The notes: generated from the sequence alone by a model not told the origin. 64,000 nucleotides of DNA from Amycolatopsis regifaucium (GCF_001613935.1 NZ_LQCI01000034.1:535031-599030), one strand, 5' to 3'; shown: positions 24,026-32,725, numbered from the stretch's first letter. Program-made: numbers and translations.

Positions 24026-25399
24026 TCAAGAAGTGCTCGGATTTCCTTCGCTGACTTCCAGCGCGGCGTCCGTCAGCACCCCGGCCGAGCCGGTGTAGTT
24101 CGCGGGATCCAGCAGGTCGGCGAGGGATTCCGCGGGCAGGACTCCGGTTACCTCCGGCAGGTCGGAAAGGACCGCACCGAGGGGCCGATCCTGCGCCAGC
24201 GCGAGCTTGGCCGCCTGACCGAGGACGTCCTTGGCCCGCGTCTTGCCCAGCAGCGGGGCGAGCACGGTGGAAAGCCGTTCGGAAACGATCTGGCCGTGCG
24301 TGAGGCCCAGGTTGTCGCGCATACGGCCGTCGTGGACGACCAGGCCGCGGGCGAGTTCGGCCGCGGTGTGCGCGGCGCCGCCGGTCAGCCGCAGACATTC
24401 GCGCAGCAACTGCCACTCGGCGTGCCACGCGCCCGCGGACCGTTCGTCCTCGGAGAGCAGGGCCTGGGTGACGCCGGTGGCCAGCACCGGCACCTGGAGC
24501 GCGGCCGACCGGATCAGCGTCGCCAGCACCGGATTGCGTTTGTGCGGCATCGCCGAAGAACCGCCACGGCCCTCATCCGCGGGCTCGCTGACCTCGCCGA
24601 CCTCGGTACGCGTCAGGAACTGGACGTCGACCGCGATCTTCCCGAGCGCGGCGGCGGTGAACGAGAGCGCCGCCGCGAGGTCGGCCGTCGGGGTGCGGAG
24701 GGTGTGCCAGGGAAGCGTCGTCTCGGCGAGCCCGGTCTCTTCGGCGAAGGCCGTCTGCAGCCGCTGCGGATAGCCGTCGGGCAACTCGGCGAGGCGCGCG
24801 TACTCGGCATACGCGGCCCGCGTCCCGGCCGCCCCGCCGAGCGAGACCGGCAGGACGACACGGTTCAACCTGTCGAGCGTGTCGAGCGTCAACTGACGCC
24901 ACCCCGCCGCCTTGAGCCCGAACGTCGTCGGGACCGCGTGGGCGGTGAGCGTGCGTCCGGCCATGATCGTGTCGCGATGGGCGCGGGCGAGGTCCGCCAG
25001 CGCGTCCGCCGTCGCCTCGAGGTCCGCGGTGAGGAGTTCCCGCGTCCGCGCGGCGACCAGCATCATCGCGGTGTCGAAGATGTCCTGACTGGTCGAACCA
25101 CGATGGACGTACTCCGTGCCGGCGGCCGCGGTCAGTTCCTTGATCAGCCCCACGACCGGGTTCGCCGTCTCACGTGCCGCCCTCGCCAACGCGACCACGT
25201 CGATCTCGGCCGACGCGGCGGCCTCGGTGATCGCGTCCGCGGCGGCCGTCGGGATCAGCCCCGTGCGCGCCTGCGCCCTCGCGAGCGCGGCCTCGGTGTC
25301 GAGCAGGGCCCGCACCCAGGCGAGATCCCCCGTCGCCGCCTCGGCGGGCGTGCCCGCGCGGACCGGGGAGAGGAGGCCGGAATCGGGATCGGCGTTCAT
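24026..25399 (-). CDS. pcaB: 3-carboxy-cis,cis-muconate cycloisomerase-like lyase
   Basis: 457-aa enzyme of the fumarase/aspartase superfamily, closest in pattern to PcaB of the protocatechuate branch of the beta-ketoadipate pathway. It starts with DSGLLSPVRAGTP and has ...EYVHRGSTSQDIFDTA (about 100) and the signature GSSAMPHKRNP (about 287). No pcaHGCDIJ genes are near, so it is an orphan here; either the pathway is elsewhere or the enzyme acts on a related substrate. ATG 25399; 25 bases after the DinB stop, so the two probably share a transcript. Confidence 0.85.
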   Translation of the reverse strand: MNADPDSGLLSPVRAGTPAEAATGDLAWVRALLDTEAALARAQARTGLIPTAAADAITEAAASAEIDVVALARAARETANPVVGLIKELTAAAGTEYVHRGSTSQDIFDTAMMLVAARTRELLTADLEATADALADLARAHRDTIMAGRTLTAHAVPTTFGLKAAGWRQLTLDTLDRLNRVVLPVSLGGAAGTRAAYAEYARLAELPDGYPQRLQTAFAEETGLAETTLPWHTLRTPTADLAAALSFTAAALGKIAVDVQFLTRTEVGEVSEPADEGRGGSSAMPHKRNPVLATLIRSAALQVPVLATGVTQALLSEDERSAGAWHAEWQLLRECLRLTGGAAHTAAELARGLVVHDGRMRDNLGLTHGQIVSERLSTVLAPLLGKTRAKDVLGQAAKLALAQDRPLGAVLSDLPEVTGVLPAESLADLLDPANYTGSAGVLTDAALEVSEGNPSTS

Positions 25400-25424
25400 C
25401 GGCCCAGCATCGCACCCCCGTCCA

Positions 25425-25964
25425 TCAGCGGCCTGTCCTCCCGTCGATGCGCTCACGCACCAGGTCGGCGTGGCCGTTGTGGCGCGCGTACTCGGCGATG
25501 TGGTTGACCAGCAACCAGCGCAGCGAGAACGGCTCACCGTCGCGGCGGCTCTTGCCCGTGTCGTCGAGCGAGGCCCCCGAGACGATTTCCCTGGACCGCG
25601 CGCACTCCTCGCGCCACGCCGCCCACGCGACCTCGACGTCACCATCGGTGTCGTCGAAGTCCTGCTCGGGCCGCTCGTCGGAGTAATACAGCAGGGGGAC
25701 GTCCTCGCCCGCGAACTGGATGCGGAACCACCAGCGCTCGGTGCCGGTGAGGTGCCTGAGCAGCCCATGCAGCGACAACGTCGACGGTTCCGTCGACCGC
25801 AGGGCCAGCTGCTGCGGCGTCAGACCCTGGCACTTCAGCTCGAAGGTGCGACGATGCCAGTCGAGGAGAGACGTCAAGATCTGCCGCTCGCTCGCCGTGC
25901 GCGACACCTCCGGCCTGTCGCCGGACCAGTCGATGGGGTAGTTCTCCTCGGGGATCGCGTCCAT
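25425..25964 (-). CDS. DinB/DUF664-family protein
   Basis: 179-aa four-helix-bundle protein of the DinB-like (DUF664) superfamily. The metal-binding His pattern is visible: H in SLLDWHRRT (about 33), H-x-x-x-x-H in LHGLLRHL (about 62-67) and a His cluster in NHIAEYARHNGHADLVRE (about 150-165). In actinomycetes this group includes mycothiol- or thiol-dependent transferases. Start ATG 25964 with GGGGG upstream; longer alternatives exist but lack signals. It is the first gene of a likely two-gene unit with pcaB. Substrate unknown. Confidence 0.85.
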   Translation of the reverse strand: MDAIPEENYPIDWSGDRPEVSRTASERQILTSLLDWHRRTFELKCQGLTPQQLALRSTEPSTLSLHGLLRHLTGTERWWFRIQFAGEDVPLLYYSDERPEQDFDDTDGDVEVAWAAWREECARSREIVSGASLDDTGKSRRDGEPFSLRWLLVNHIAEYARHNGHADLVRERIDGRTGR

Positions 25965-26063
25965 GCCCCCGACCATGGCAGACACCCCCGACAATTCCGT
26001 GGCGCCGAAGCTGCCGCCCCGCCATCCTGGTGGTCGGCGGCGGTCTACTAGACTCGGCCGCAC

Positions 26064-26136
26064 GGGCCGTTAGCTCAATTGGTAGAGCTGCGGACTTTTA
26101 ATCCGTAGGTTCTGGGTTCGAGCCCCAGGCGGCCCA
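26064..26136 (+). tRNA. tRNA-Lys (anticodon TTT)
   Basis: 73-nt cloverleaf: acceptor GGGCCGT/GCGGCCC with a T-G pair, D stem GCTC/GAGC, anticodon stem GCGGA/TCCGT with loop CTTTTAA (anticodon TTT), T arm CTGGGTTCGAGCCCCAG, discriminator A. CCA is not encoded. Confidence 0.97.
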
Positions 26137-26284
26137 CTCCCTCGACATCCTCGCTGATCAGCGGGGATGTTTTTGGTCCGTGGGCCCGGCGGCATTCGAC
26201 GTGATCTCGGGACCTCGGATTTGCGTTCCACTCGCCTTCGTGGAGTCGGACGCGTGTCGCGCCGGAGCGGGAATCGTCCCGTAG

Positions 26285-27163
26285 TCAGCGGTCCGGTAGG
26301 TCCAGCAGATCGAGGAACGCGGTCGCCGCCGGGGTGCGTCCGGCACCGTTCCAGATGAGGTACTCGACGCGTATGGGGGCGTCGGTGATTTCGATGGTGG
26401 CCAGACCGGTCAGGTAGGGGACATAGGCCGACGGCAGTAGCGCGATCGCCAGCCCCTTCCGTACGAGCCGGGCCATCATGAAATCCGCCGTGGTGACCTC
26501 GAAAGCGACCTCGCGGTTCAGACCCGCGGCGGCGAATGCCTCGTCCGACTGCGCCCGCGCGGCCGAGTGCGGTGGCAGGTCGATGAAGGTCTCGGTGGAG
26601 AGCCGAGCGAGGTCGACGGCTGGTTCGCCCACCAACGGGTGGTCAGGGGCGACGACGGCGACCAGCCGGTCCCGGGCGAGTTCATGGGCGTTGACGCCCA
26701 CCGGTCGCACGCTGGTGGGCAATCCGAGGAAGGCGACCTCGATCCTGCCCTGTCTGACCTGTTCGGTGAGTTCTTCGCTGCCGCCGACGCGGATGTTCAG
26801 CTGGACCTCGGGATATCTGTCGTGGAACCGGCTCAGCGCGTCCGGGATGTCGACGGCGGCCACGGTGGGGATGAGGCCGAGGGCGAGCCTGCCGCGCACC
26901 TCGCCGGTCACCGCTGCGACGTCGGCGGCTGCCCGCTCCGCGGCGTTGAGGCTCTCGCGGGCCGCGGCCACGAAAGCCTTTCCGGCCGGGGTGATGCGCA
27001 CATGGCGGCTGGTGCGGTCGAACAGCCGTGCGCCCAGTTCCCGTTCGAGGCCGGCGATTTGGCGACTCAGCGCCGACTGGACGACCAGGCATTGCTCCGC
27101 GGCACGGGTGAAGCTGTTCGTCTCGGCGACGGCGAGGACGTAACGCATCTGTTGGAGCTCCAT
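26285..27163 (-). CDS. LysR-family transcriptional regulator
   Basis: 292-aa regulator. The winged helix-turn-helix is at residues 1-62 (MELQQMRYVLAVAETNSFTRAAEQ...QSALSRQIAGLERELGARLF), and the periplasmic-binding-protein-like effector domain covers residues 90-292. It is divergent from the MFS transporter at 27499, the usual arrangement in which LysR controls the neighbouring exporter. The inducer is unknown. ATG 27163. A fair T-N11-A-type inverted sequence (TGCTGACACGGCATTGC region, 27169-27186) lies just upstream. Confidence 0.92.
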   Translation of the reverse strand: MELQQMRYVLAVAETNSFTRAAEQCLVVQSALSRQIAGLERELGARLFDRTSRHVRITPAGKAFVAAARESLNAAERAAADVAAVTGEVRGRLALGLIPTVAAVDIPDALSRFHDRYPEVQLNIRVGGSEELTEQVRQGRIEVAFLGLPTSVRPVGVNAHELARDRLVAVVAPDHPLVGEPAVDLARLSTETFIDLPPHSAARAQSDEAFAAAGLNREVAFEVTTADFMMARLVRKGLAIALLPSAYVPYLTGLATIEITDAPIRVEYLIWNGAGRTPAATAFLDLLDLPDR

Positions 27164-27498
27164 AGATCAATGCTGACACGGCATTGCTGAAGTGCCAACA
27201 ATGCGTTGGACTCATCGTTGTCGCCCCGCAAGACTTTGAGTTGTGGCAAGGCCACATCAGGACTTCGGAGATGAACGGATCGTCATGACCGATACGCCGG
27301 TGACCGGATCGCGTTCTTCGGTCCCGTCCCGCACCCCGGCGGTGCGCGGCAAGGCCGCGGGCGCGCTGCGGGACGGGTCGTCACAGTCGCCGTGGCGGAC
27401 GAGTTCTCCGAGCTGAAGCGCGGCCGCGACGCGAGCCCGCCTTCTCCTGAACTCACCCTCGATTCCCCGTTCGTGCGGGGACGTTCACAAGGACACCT
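27164..27498. other. 335-base gap between LysR and MFS genes
   Basis: Control region of the divergent pair. It holds two very short start-stop frames (27271 and 27285; the latter 43 codons, Ser/Arg/Pro-rich), neither with good support. No hairpin terminator was recognised. Confidence 0.5.
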
Positions 27499-28698
27499 AT
27501 GACCACTGTCAGTACTGAACCGCGCTCACAGTTCCGGGCGTGGCTGGGCGTCGCGGCCATCACCGCGAGCTTGTTCGTCTTCGTCACCACCGAGCTGATG
27601 CCCATCGGGCTGCTCACCCCGGTCAGTGCGGGACTGTCCGTCTCCGTCGGCCTCGCGGGCATGATGGTGACGCTGTACGGCATCTCCGCGGGCGTCGGGG
27701 TGCCGTTCCTGGTCGCGTGGAGCCGCAAGGTGAACCGCCGTGCTCTCCTCGCCACGCTGCTGGCGATCATGGCGGTCGGCAACCTCCTCACGGCCGTGTC
27801 GCCGAATTTCCCGATCGTCCTGGCCGCCCGGCTCGTCACCGGGTTCGCGCACGGCGTGTTCTGGGCGATCGGCGTCGCCATGGCGATGCGGCTCGTCCCC
27901 GACAAGAAGGCCAGCAAGGCCGCCGCGGTGGTGCTTTCCGGCATGTCGATCGCCACCGTCGTGGGCATGCCGCTGGGCACGTTCATCGAGAGCCTCACCG
28001 ATTGGCGCACCACATTCCTCATCTGGAGCGGCCTGAGCCTTGCGGTCCTTCTCGCCGTAGTGCTCACGCTTCCGTCGCTGCCGTCCCAGAGCGCCATCCC
28101 GGTGCGGGAGGTGTTCGCGCTGCCGATCCGGAACGGACGGATGCGAGTCGTGCTGACCACCGTCGTGCTTTACGTACTCGGGCACTTCGGCGCGTACACG
28201 TTCATCCGCCCCTTCATGGAGCAGCGCGCCGGGGCGTCGGCGGCGTGGGTGACCGGGCTGCTGATCGTGTTCGGGGTCGGCGGCGCGGTCGGCAACTTCG
28301 TCGCCGGGCACACGGTCAACAGGAACATGCGCGCGACGTTCGTCGTCGCCTGCACCGGACTCGTCGCCTCGCTGCTGCTGCTCCTGGTGCTCGGCGGCAG
28401 CCCGGTGGGCCTGGTCGTCGCCGTGGTGGTGTGGGGAGTGTCCTTCGGCGCCGCCAATCTCTGCCAGGTCAACATGATGCTCGCCGCGGCCCCGGACACC
28501 TTCGAGGCCGCCATGTCGCTCAACACCATGGGATACAACATCTCGATCGCACTCGGCGCATTGCTCGGCGGACTGTTCGCCGGCGGTTTCGGGCCCACCG
28601 GTGCGGTGTGGTTCGGCGTCGCGTTGACAGTGACCGCGTTGCTGACCGCCATCGGCTCGCACCGCGACGCCGCGCAGGCCGGAAAGGGCCACACGTGA
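27499..28698 (+). CDS. MFS transporter (DHA1 family drug/sugar exporter)
   Basis: 399-aa inner-membrane transporter with 12 predicted helices. The AraJ-like/DHA1 pattern is visible: TTELMPIGLL in helix 1, Arg-rich loop 2-3 (SRKVNRRALL), and the motif C-like stretch MSIATVVGMPLGTFIE in helix 5. It exports drugs or sugars by proton exchange (family knowledge). Start ATG 27499 after CAAGGACACCT. Divergent from LysR and followed by a strong hairpin at 28733. Confidence 0.92.
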   Translation: MTTVSTEPRSQFRAWLGVAAITASLFVFVTTELMPIGLLTPVSAGLSVSVGLAGMMVTLYGISAGVGVPFLVAWSRKVNRRALLATLLAIMAVGNLLTAVSPNFPIVLAARLVTGFAHGVFWAIGVAMAMRLVPDKKASKAAAVVLSGMSIATVVGMPLGTFIESLTDWRTTFLIWSGLSLAVLLAVVLTLPSLPSQSAIPVREVFALPIRNGRMRVVLTTVVLYVLGHFGAYTFIRPFMEQRAGASAAWVTGLLIVFGVGGAVGNFVAGHTVNRNMRATFVVACTGLVASLLLLLVLGGSPVGLVVAVVVWGVSFGAANLCQVNMMLAAAPDTFEAAMSLNTMGYNISIALGALLGGLFAGGFGPTGAVWFGVALTVTALLTAIGSHRDAAQAGKGHT

Positions 28699-28732
28699 AC
28701 ACCAGTAGGCACAGCCGGCGCCTTGGTGCCCC

Positions 28733-28772
28733 ATCCCATGGACGTCGGCCAGCCAGCCGACGTCCATGGGAT
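28733..28772. terminator. 17-bp perfect-stem terminator
   Basis: ATCCCATGGACGTCGGC and its exact complement with a 6-base loop, 35 bases past the MFS stop; it may also serve the convergent MerR gene. Confidence 0.75.
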
Positions 28773-28868
28773 CCGGGCTGTCGAGGTCGTCGAGCACCAG
28801 GTGGATGGCGATGACGTGCAGCGGGAACGAGAAGACCGCCGGGGTTTCGAGCGCAAGCAGGTTTTCTT

Positions 28869-29591
28869 CTACCGCCCACGCCGCAGGGCACGGTGGGCGA
28901 GCGCGTCGACGATGCGCTGCCATGCCGGTGAAGCTTCGGAGATCCGGGAAACGACCAGCTTCAGGTAGCCGGGCTCACTGGAGGCGCCTTCGTGCTTGAT
29001 CTCCCACGCGTCCAGGTCGTCGATGAGCCGGTCCAGGCGTGGATCGCGGGGATCCCAGCCGGCCGCTTGATCGCAGGCGCGATACAAGCGCGCCGTCTCG
29101 GGATCGTCGAAGGCGGCGTTCTTGTCCCGTAGCCGCTGCGGCAGGAGCTGCGGATCCAGCGCCTGCATGAGGATCCACGCGTCGCGTTCGAGCCGGATCC
29201 TCCGTTCGCTGATGCCCAGACGGCGCATCCGGTCCAGGATGGCGACCACTTCCGGTGGCAGGACAAGCCTTTCGCCGCTCGCCAGTTCGGCGATCCGGAG
29301 GCGGTTTTCGGTGAGCCGGTCGATCTTGCGTCGCAGGTCGGCGTCGATTTCGGTGATGGCGGCGGCGAATTCGGCGGGCTGTGCGTGCAGCAGGGCGTCG
29401 ATCCGGGCCAAGGGCACCCCGGCATCGGCGAGGGTCCTGATCCGGATGAGATCCACCGCCGCTTGCGCGCTGTAACGGCGGTAGCCGGACGCGTCGCGTT
29501 CGGGTTCGGGCAGCAGACCGACGTGGTGGTAGTGGCGAACGGTGCGCACGGTCACGCCGGCGGTCGCCGCGAGCTGGCCGATCGTGAGCAC
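28869..29591 (-). CDS. MerR-family transcriptional regulator
   Basis: 240-aa regulator. The N-terminal winged HTH is VLTIGQLAATAGVTVRTVRHYHHVGLLP (typical MerR first helix-turn-helix and arm), followed by ...GYRRYSAQAAVDLIRIRTLADAGVPL. A long coiled-coil helix (about 80-115) and a C-terminal helical effector domain follow. Start GTG 29591 with AGGAGAAC upstream; the frame is open further without signals. No sensor cysteines typical of metal-binding MerR are visible, so a small-molecule or multidrug type is more likely. It is 31 bases upstream of nothing else on its strand. Confidence 0.88.
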   Translation of the reverse strand: MLTIGQLAATAGVTVRTVRHYHHVGLLPEPERDASGYRRYSAQAAVDLIRIRTLADAGVPLARIDALLHAQPAEFAAAITEIDADLRRKIDRLTENRLRIAELASGERLVLPPEVVAILDRMRRLGISERRIRLERDAWILMQALDPQLLPQRLRDKNAAFDDPETARLYRACDQAAGWDPRDPRLDRLIDDLDAWEIKHEGASSEPGYLKLVVSRISEASPAWQRIVDALAHRALRRGR

Positions 29592-29622
29592 CGTTCTCCT
29601 GCCTTCCGGGGTCCCACTGAGT

Positions 29623-30507
29623 CTAGGAGCGATCGACGACGTCACGGATCGCCTGGACCACGGCATCGGGGCGGTCGAAACAGAGCCGGTGGTGCAGGGT
29701 GTCGGAGAGGACGCGTTGTTCGCCGTGCGAGACCGCGCTCACCAGGGCCGCGTCCATTTTCGTCTTGGCGTCGTTCAGCTCACGCGACAGCTGCTCGTCC
29801 TGGCCGGGATCGGTGCCCACGACGGTGAGCGCGACCACCGGGACGTCGGGAAGGTCCGGCCCGGCCCGCAGTTCGGTGACGAGTTCGGGCAGCTTGGTGC
29901 GCTCGGCGACGCCGGCGCGGAGCCATTCGTCGCTCACCTTGGCCTCGACCAGCGCCTGCCGGACGTGTTCCGGGTAGTCCGCGCGCAGCTCGTCGTACAT
30001 CTCGCGCAGTGCCTGCCGCATCCGCTCCGGATCGGGCGCCATCCGCCCAGCCGCGGCCAGGCCCGCGGCCGGCGGCATGAAGTCGTCCCAGTCCCGGTGC
30101 AGGGCGTCCAGCCAGACGAGTCCGGCGACGTCTCGCGGATACAGCTGCGCGAATCGATGCGCGTAGAGGCCGCCGAGGGAGTGCGCCGCCAGGACGTACG
30201 GGGCGGGGATGTCCTGGGCGTGCAGCAGGTCGCGCAGTTCCGTGGCGACCGCGGTGGCAGTGCGCGGCAGGGGGAGATGATCGCTGTAGCCGGTGCCACC
30301 GCGGTCGTACACCACAGCGGTGGTGAACCCCGCGACCTGCTGCTGAACGCCGAAATAGTCCAGGCCGACCGCGCTCGCGCCGGGCAGGAACACGACGGCC
30401 GGACCGCCGCCGCCCGACCGGTGCACGAAGACGCGGCGGCCGTCGATCTCCTGGAATCCGCCGATCGGCGGCGCGAGCCGAGCGGGGGAAGTGCTGTCGT
30501 TCGTCAT
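29623..30507 (-). CDS. Alpha/beta hydrolase
   Basis: 294-aa alpha/beta-hydrolase-fold enzyme. The substrate-side HRSGGGGPAVVFLPGA carries the oxyanion region (about residues 29-44). The nucleophile elbow is AHSLGGLY (about 108-115); the acid is likely in a V-V-G-T-D strand, and the His in VSHGEQRVL near the C-terminus. Upstream on the same strand the frame runs on into the divergent DHFR-like gene but loses protein-like character, so ATG 30507 is taken, although its ribosome site is weak. The MerR gene follows on the same strand 31 bases downstream of its stop. Confidence 0.88.
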   Translation of the reverse strand: MTNDSTSPARLAPPIGGFQEIDGRRVFVHRSGGGGPAVVFLPGASAVGLDYFGVQQQVAGFTTAVVYDRGGTGYSDHLPLPRTATAVATELRDLLHAQDIPAPYVLAAHSLGGLYAHRFAQLYPRDVAGLVWLDALHRDWDDFMPPAAGLAAAGRMAPDPERMRQALREMYDELRADYPEHVRQALVEAKVSDEWLRAGVAERTKLPELVTELRAGPDLPDVPVVALTVVGTDPGQDEQLSRELNDAKTKMDAALVSAVSHGEQRVLSDTLHHRLCFDRPDAVVQAIRDVVDRS

Positions 30508-30640
30508 GCGATCAAGGCTCCAACCCTGACGCAGGGTCAAGGTCAAGCTTTCCCGATGTCCATGTCGAGACGGCAGGGACGGCTCCGACCTCCAGGTGAA
30601 AGCGCCGAGCGGGCGCTGAAGCGGCGAAGGAGGCTTTGCG

Positions 30641-31258
30641 ATGAGCAAGGTGGTACTGGACGTGTCGATGTCCCTTGACGGGTTCACCGCCGGACCGAAC
30701 GTCCGGGCCGAGGAGTCCATGGGGGACGGCGGGGAACAACTGCACGAGTGGATGGGCGGAGCCGGACCGGACGCCGACGTCCGCCGGGAGGTGGACTCGG
30801 CGGTCGGGGCCACCGTCATCGGGCGGCGCACCTTCGACCTCGGCCTGCGTCCGTGGGGCGGCACCCCGTGGCCGGGCGTCCCGAGCTTCGTGGTCACCCG
30901 CCGGACCAGGGACGACCTCCTCGGGGACAACGGCGGGACGTTCGTCTTCGACGGCCTGGAGGCCGCGGTCCGGCGTGCCAAGGAGGCCGCGGGGGACAAG
31001 GACGTCCTCGTGCTGGGCGCTGACGTCGCGGGCCGGCTGCTCGCCGCGGGCCTGCTCGACGAGGTGTATCTCCACCTCGCGCCCGTCCTCCTGGGGCAGG
31101 GGACGGCGTTGTTCGGCGGTGGTCGCGGCGACCTGATCCCGGCGGGAGAGCCCGTCGCGGGGGCCGCCACCCATCTGCGCTATCGCGTCCGGAGTGGAGC
31201 GACCCGCGGCGCTGGGCGGGCGAGGCTCATCGACCCAATGTGGGTGAGTACACCGTAA
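30641..31258 (+). CDS. Dihydrofolate reductase/RibD-C family protein
   Basis: 205-aa protein of the RibD C-terminal / DHFR-like reductase group. MSKVVLDVSMSLDGFTAGP at the start, GRRTFDLG (about 68), LGADVAGRLLAAGLLDEVYLHLAPVLLGQG (about 126-155) are all hallmark segments. Such stand-alone proteins are NADPH-binding reductases of unknown substrate, sometimes misnamed dihydrofolate reductase. Start ATG 30641 after GGAGGC. Divergent from the hydrolase at 29623. Confidence 0.88.
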   Translation: MSKVVLDVSMSLDGFTAGPNVRAEESMGDGGEQLHEWMGGAGPDADVRREVDSAVGATVIGRRTFDLGLRPWGGTPWPGVPSFVVTRRTRDDLLGDNGGTFVFDGLEAAVRRAKEAAGDKDVLVLGADVAGRLLAAGLLDEVYLHLAPVLLGQGTALFGGGRGDLIPAGEPVAGAATHLRYRVRSGATRGAGRARLIDPMWVSTP

Positions 31259-31261
31259 GTT

Positions 31262-31277
31262 TTTCTCGGCCGAGAAA
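31262..31277. repeat. Perfect 16-bp palindrome TTTCTCGGCCGAGAAA
   Basis: It lies 3 bases after the DHFR-like stop and about 170 bases before the cold-shock gene. It could be a short terminator or a regulatory site for the cold-shock transcript. Confidence 0.4.
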
Positions 31278-31443
31278 GTGGCACTGACCTGGCGAATGTC
31301 CGTTTTTTCCCGCGCTGCCCGCGCACCGAAATCTTCTTTTTTCGGGACACGACGTGTGCTCTCCGGCGACACCTGCGAGAATGGGTAGTGAGATCGGGGC
31401 ATCGAATGCGCTCAGACTCGCATATGAAGAGCAGGTAAAAAGT

Positions 31444-31647
31444 ATGGCTCAGGGCAGCGTGAAGTGGTTCAACGGCGAAAAGGGCTTCGGCTTCATCGCG
31501 CAGGATGACGGCGGACCGGACGTGTTCGTGCACTACTCGGAGATCCAGGGGAACGGCTTCAAGTCCCTGGACGAAGGGCAGCGCGTGGAGTTCGAAATCG
31601 GTCAGGGCCAGAAGGGCCCGCAGGCCCAGCGCGTCGTCGCCATCTGA
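31444..31647 (+). CDS. Cold-shock protein (CspA family), copy 1
   Basis: 67-aa single cold-shock domain. RNP1 KGFGFI and RNP2 VFVHYSEI are intact; it starts MAQGSVKWFNGEKGFGF. It is an RNA chaperone that melts secondary structure, possibly constitutive. A long 5' region of about 185 bases, relatively AT-rich, precedes it, as is usual for csp genes. The 5' reading frame extends further, but ATG 31444 fits the family length exactly. Second copy at 52924. Confidence 0.95.
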   Translation: MAQGSVKWFNGEKGFGFIAQDDGGPDVFVHYSEIQGNGFKSLDEGQRVEFEIGQGQKGPQAQRVVAI

Positions 31648-31660
31648 CGTTTTTCCACCG

Positions 31661-31697
31661 CCGAAGGCCCTCACCCGAACTGGGTGAGGGCCTTCGG
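31661..31697. terminator. 16-bp perfect-stem terminator
   Basis: CCGAAGGCCCTCACCC and its complement with a 5-base loop, between the convergent csp and MarR genes. Confidence 0.8.
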
Positions 31698-31720
31698 TCG
31701 TTGAAGGGACCGCCGCGGCT

Positions 31721-32170
31721 TCAGTCCTCGAGCCGCCGTGTGACGGCCGTCATGGCCCGGCCGACGGCCCGGAGGTCTTCCGGCTCGATCACGTCCACGA
31801 AATGCTCCCGGACGGTGCGCAGATTGTCCGGTGCCGCGCGGCGCAGGGTCTCGTCGCCCGCCTCGGTGAGCCGCGCGCTGACCCCACGCCCGTCCTCGGC
31901 GGCCGACTCCCGCCGGACCAGGCCGCGGGACTCCAGCCCGTTGACGCGATGGGACAGCCGGCTGCGCGAGTAGTACGCCGACTTCGCGAGGTCGGCCATC
32001 CGCATCGACTGACCCTCCGCTTCGGACAGCCGTACGAGCAGTTCGAACTCGGCGAGTGAAAGCCCGTGCCGCTCCCGCAACCTGCGGTCGAGCAGGTCGA
32101 CGAAACGTACCGATCCTTCGATGAACGCCCGCCAGTCGCGTTGCTGGTCCGCGTCGAGCCAGTTGGTCAC
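31721..32170 (-). CDS. MarR-family transcriptional regulator
   Basis: 149-aa winged-helix regulator: ...LSLAEFELLVRLSEAEGQSMRMADLAKSAYYSRSRLSHRVNGLESRGLVRRE (helices 3-5 and wing). Unlike the regulator at 17415 it has no sensor cysteine. It is divergent from the cupin gene, with two matching palindromic operators in the 78-base gap, so it probably represses itself and the cupin gene. Confidence 0.9.
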   Translation of the reverse strand: MTNWLDADQQRDWRAFIEGSVRFVDLLDRRLRERHGLSLAEFELLVRLSEAEGQSMRMADLAKSAYYSRSRLSHRVNGLESRGLVRRESAAEDGRGVSARLTEAGDETLRRAAPDNLRTVREHFVDVIEPEDLRAVGRAMTAVTRRLED

Positions 32171-32184
32171 GCCGCCAAGGTAGC

Positions 32185-32234
32185 AGTTGACGCCTTCAAC
32201 TACTTCGGGCTACTTTTGGTTGAAGACTTCAACT
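32185..32234. promoter_or_regulatory. Twin MarR operators
   Basis: Site 1 AGTTGACGCCTTCAACT (32185-32201) and site 2 GGTTGAAGACTTCAACT (32218-32234; the core GTTGAAGaCTTCAAC is a perfect 7-1-7 palindrome). Centres are 33 bases apart, about three helical turns, consistent with cooperative binding on one face. Confidence 0.75.
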
Positions 32235-32248
32235 AGATGAGGTGCGCG

Positions 32249-32725
32249 ATGGCGAACGACGCCTGGGTGGTGCAGGAGAGAGACGCGGAGACGATCGAGC
32301 GCCCCGCGCTGTGGTTATTGGCTGACAGCGGACACACGGGCGGGCTCCTCGGCGCGAACCGGCTCTGCTTGCGGGCCGGAGAGGCCGGTACGAAGCCGCA
32401 CTTTCACGAGAAATCCGCGGAAGCGTTCTATGTGCTCGACGGGGCGCTTCGCATGATGGTGGGCACCGAGCTGATCACCGTCGACAAAGGTGGTTACGTC
32501 GTGGTGCCGCCGGGCGTCCGGCACGCGTTCGCCGCGCCGCCGGAGCTCGCCGCGAATGTGCTCATCACGCTCACTCCCGGTATCGAGCGATTCGACTACT
32601 TCCGTGCCCTGCCGGAGATCCTGCGCGGAGACCTGCCGCCGGACGAGGTCGACCGGATCCACGAGCGCTACGACGTCCATTTCGTCGACGCGCCGGAATG
32701 GAACGAATCCCTCAACGCCGGGTGA
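32249..32725 (+). CDS. Cupin-domain protein
   Basis: 158-aa single cupin. The metal-binding motif 1 is PHFHEKSAEAFYVLDG (about 47-62), and motif 2 appears as PPGVRHAFAAP (about 86-96). It is small and cytosolic; such proteins are dioxygenases, isomerases or sensors, not distinguishable here. Start ATG 32249 with GATGAGG upstream; the ATG at 32237 has none. Controlled by the divergent MarR gene via the twin operators. Confidence 0.85.
   Translation: MANDAWVVQERDAETIERPALWLLADSGHTGGLLGANRLCLRAGEAGTKPHFHEKSAEAFYVLDGALRMMVGTELITVDKGGYVVVPPGVRHAFAAPPELAANVLITLTPGIERFDYFRALPEILRGDLPPDEVDRIHERYDVHFVDAPEWNESLNAG

Noticed and set aside
27285..27416. 43-codon frame between LysR and MFS genes
   Set aside because: No good ribosome site; Ser/Arg/Pro-rich composition like out-of-frame sequence; more likely part of the control region.
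28527..28923. Protein-like minus-strand stretch (ALETPAVFSFPLHVIAIHLVLDDLDSPDP) after the MerR gene
   Set aside because: It shares its DNA with a perfect 17-bp terminator hairpin and the MFS gene on the other strand, has no start signal, and could not be tied to a family. At most a remnant.
29623..31170. 515-codon version of the alpha/beta hydrolase
   Set aside because: The added N-terminus is the antisense shadow of the DHFR-like gene; ATG 30507 gives the normal family length.
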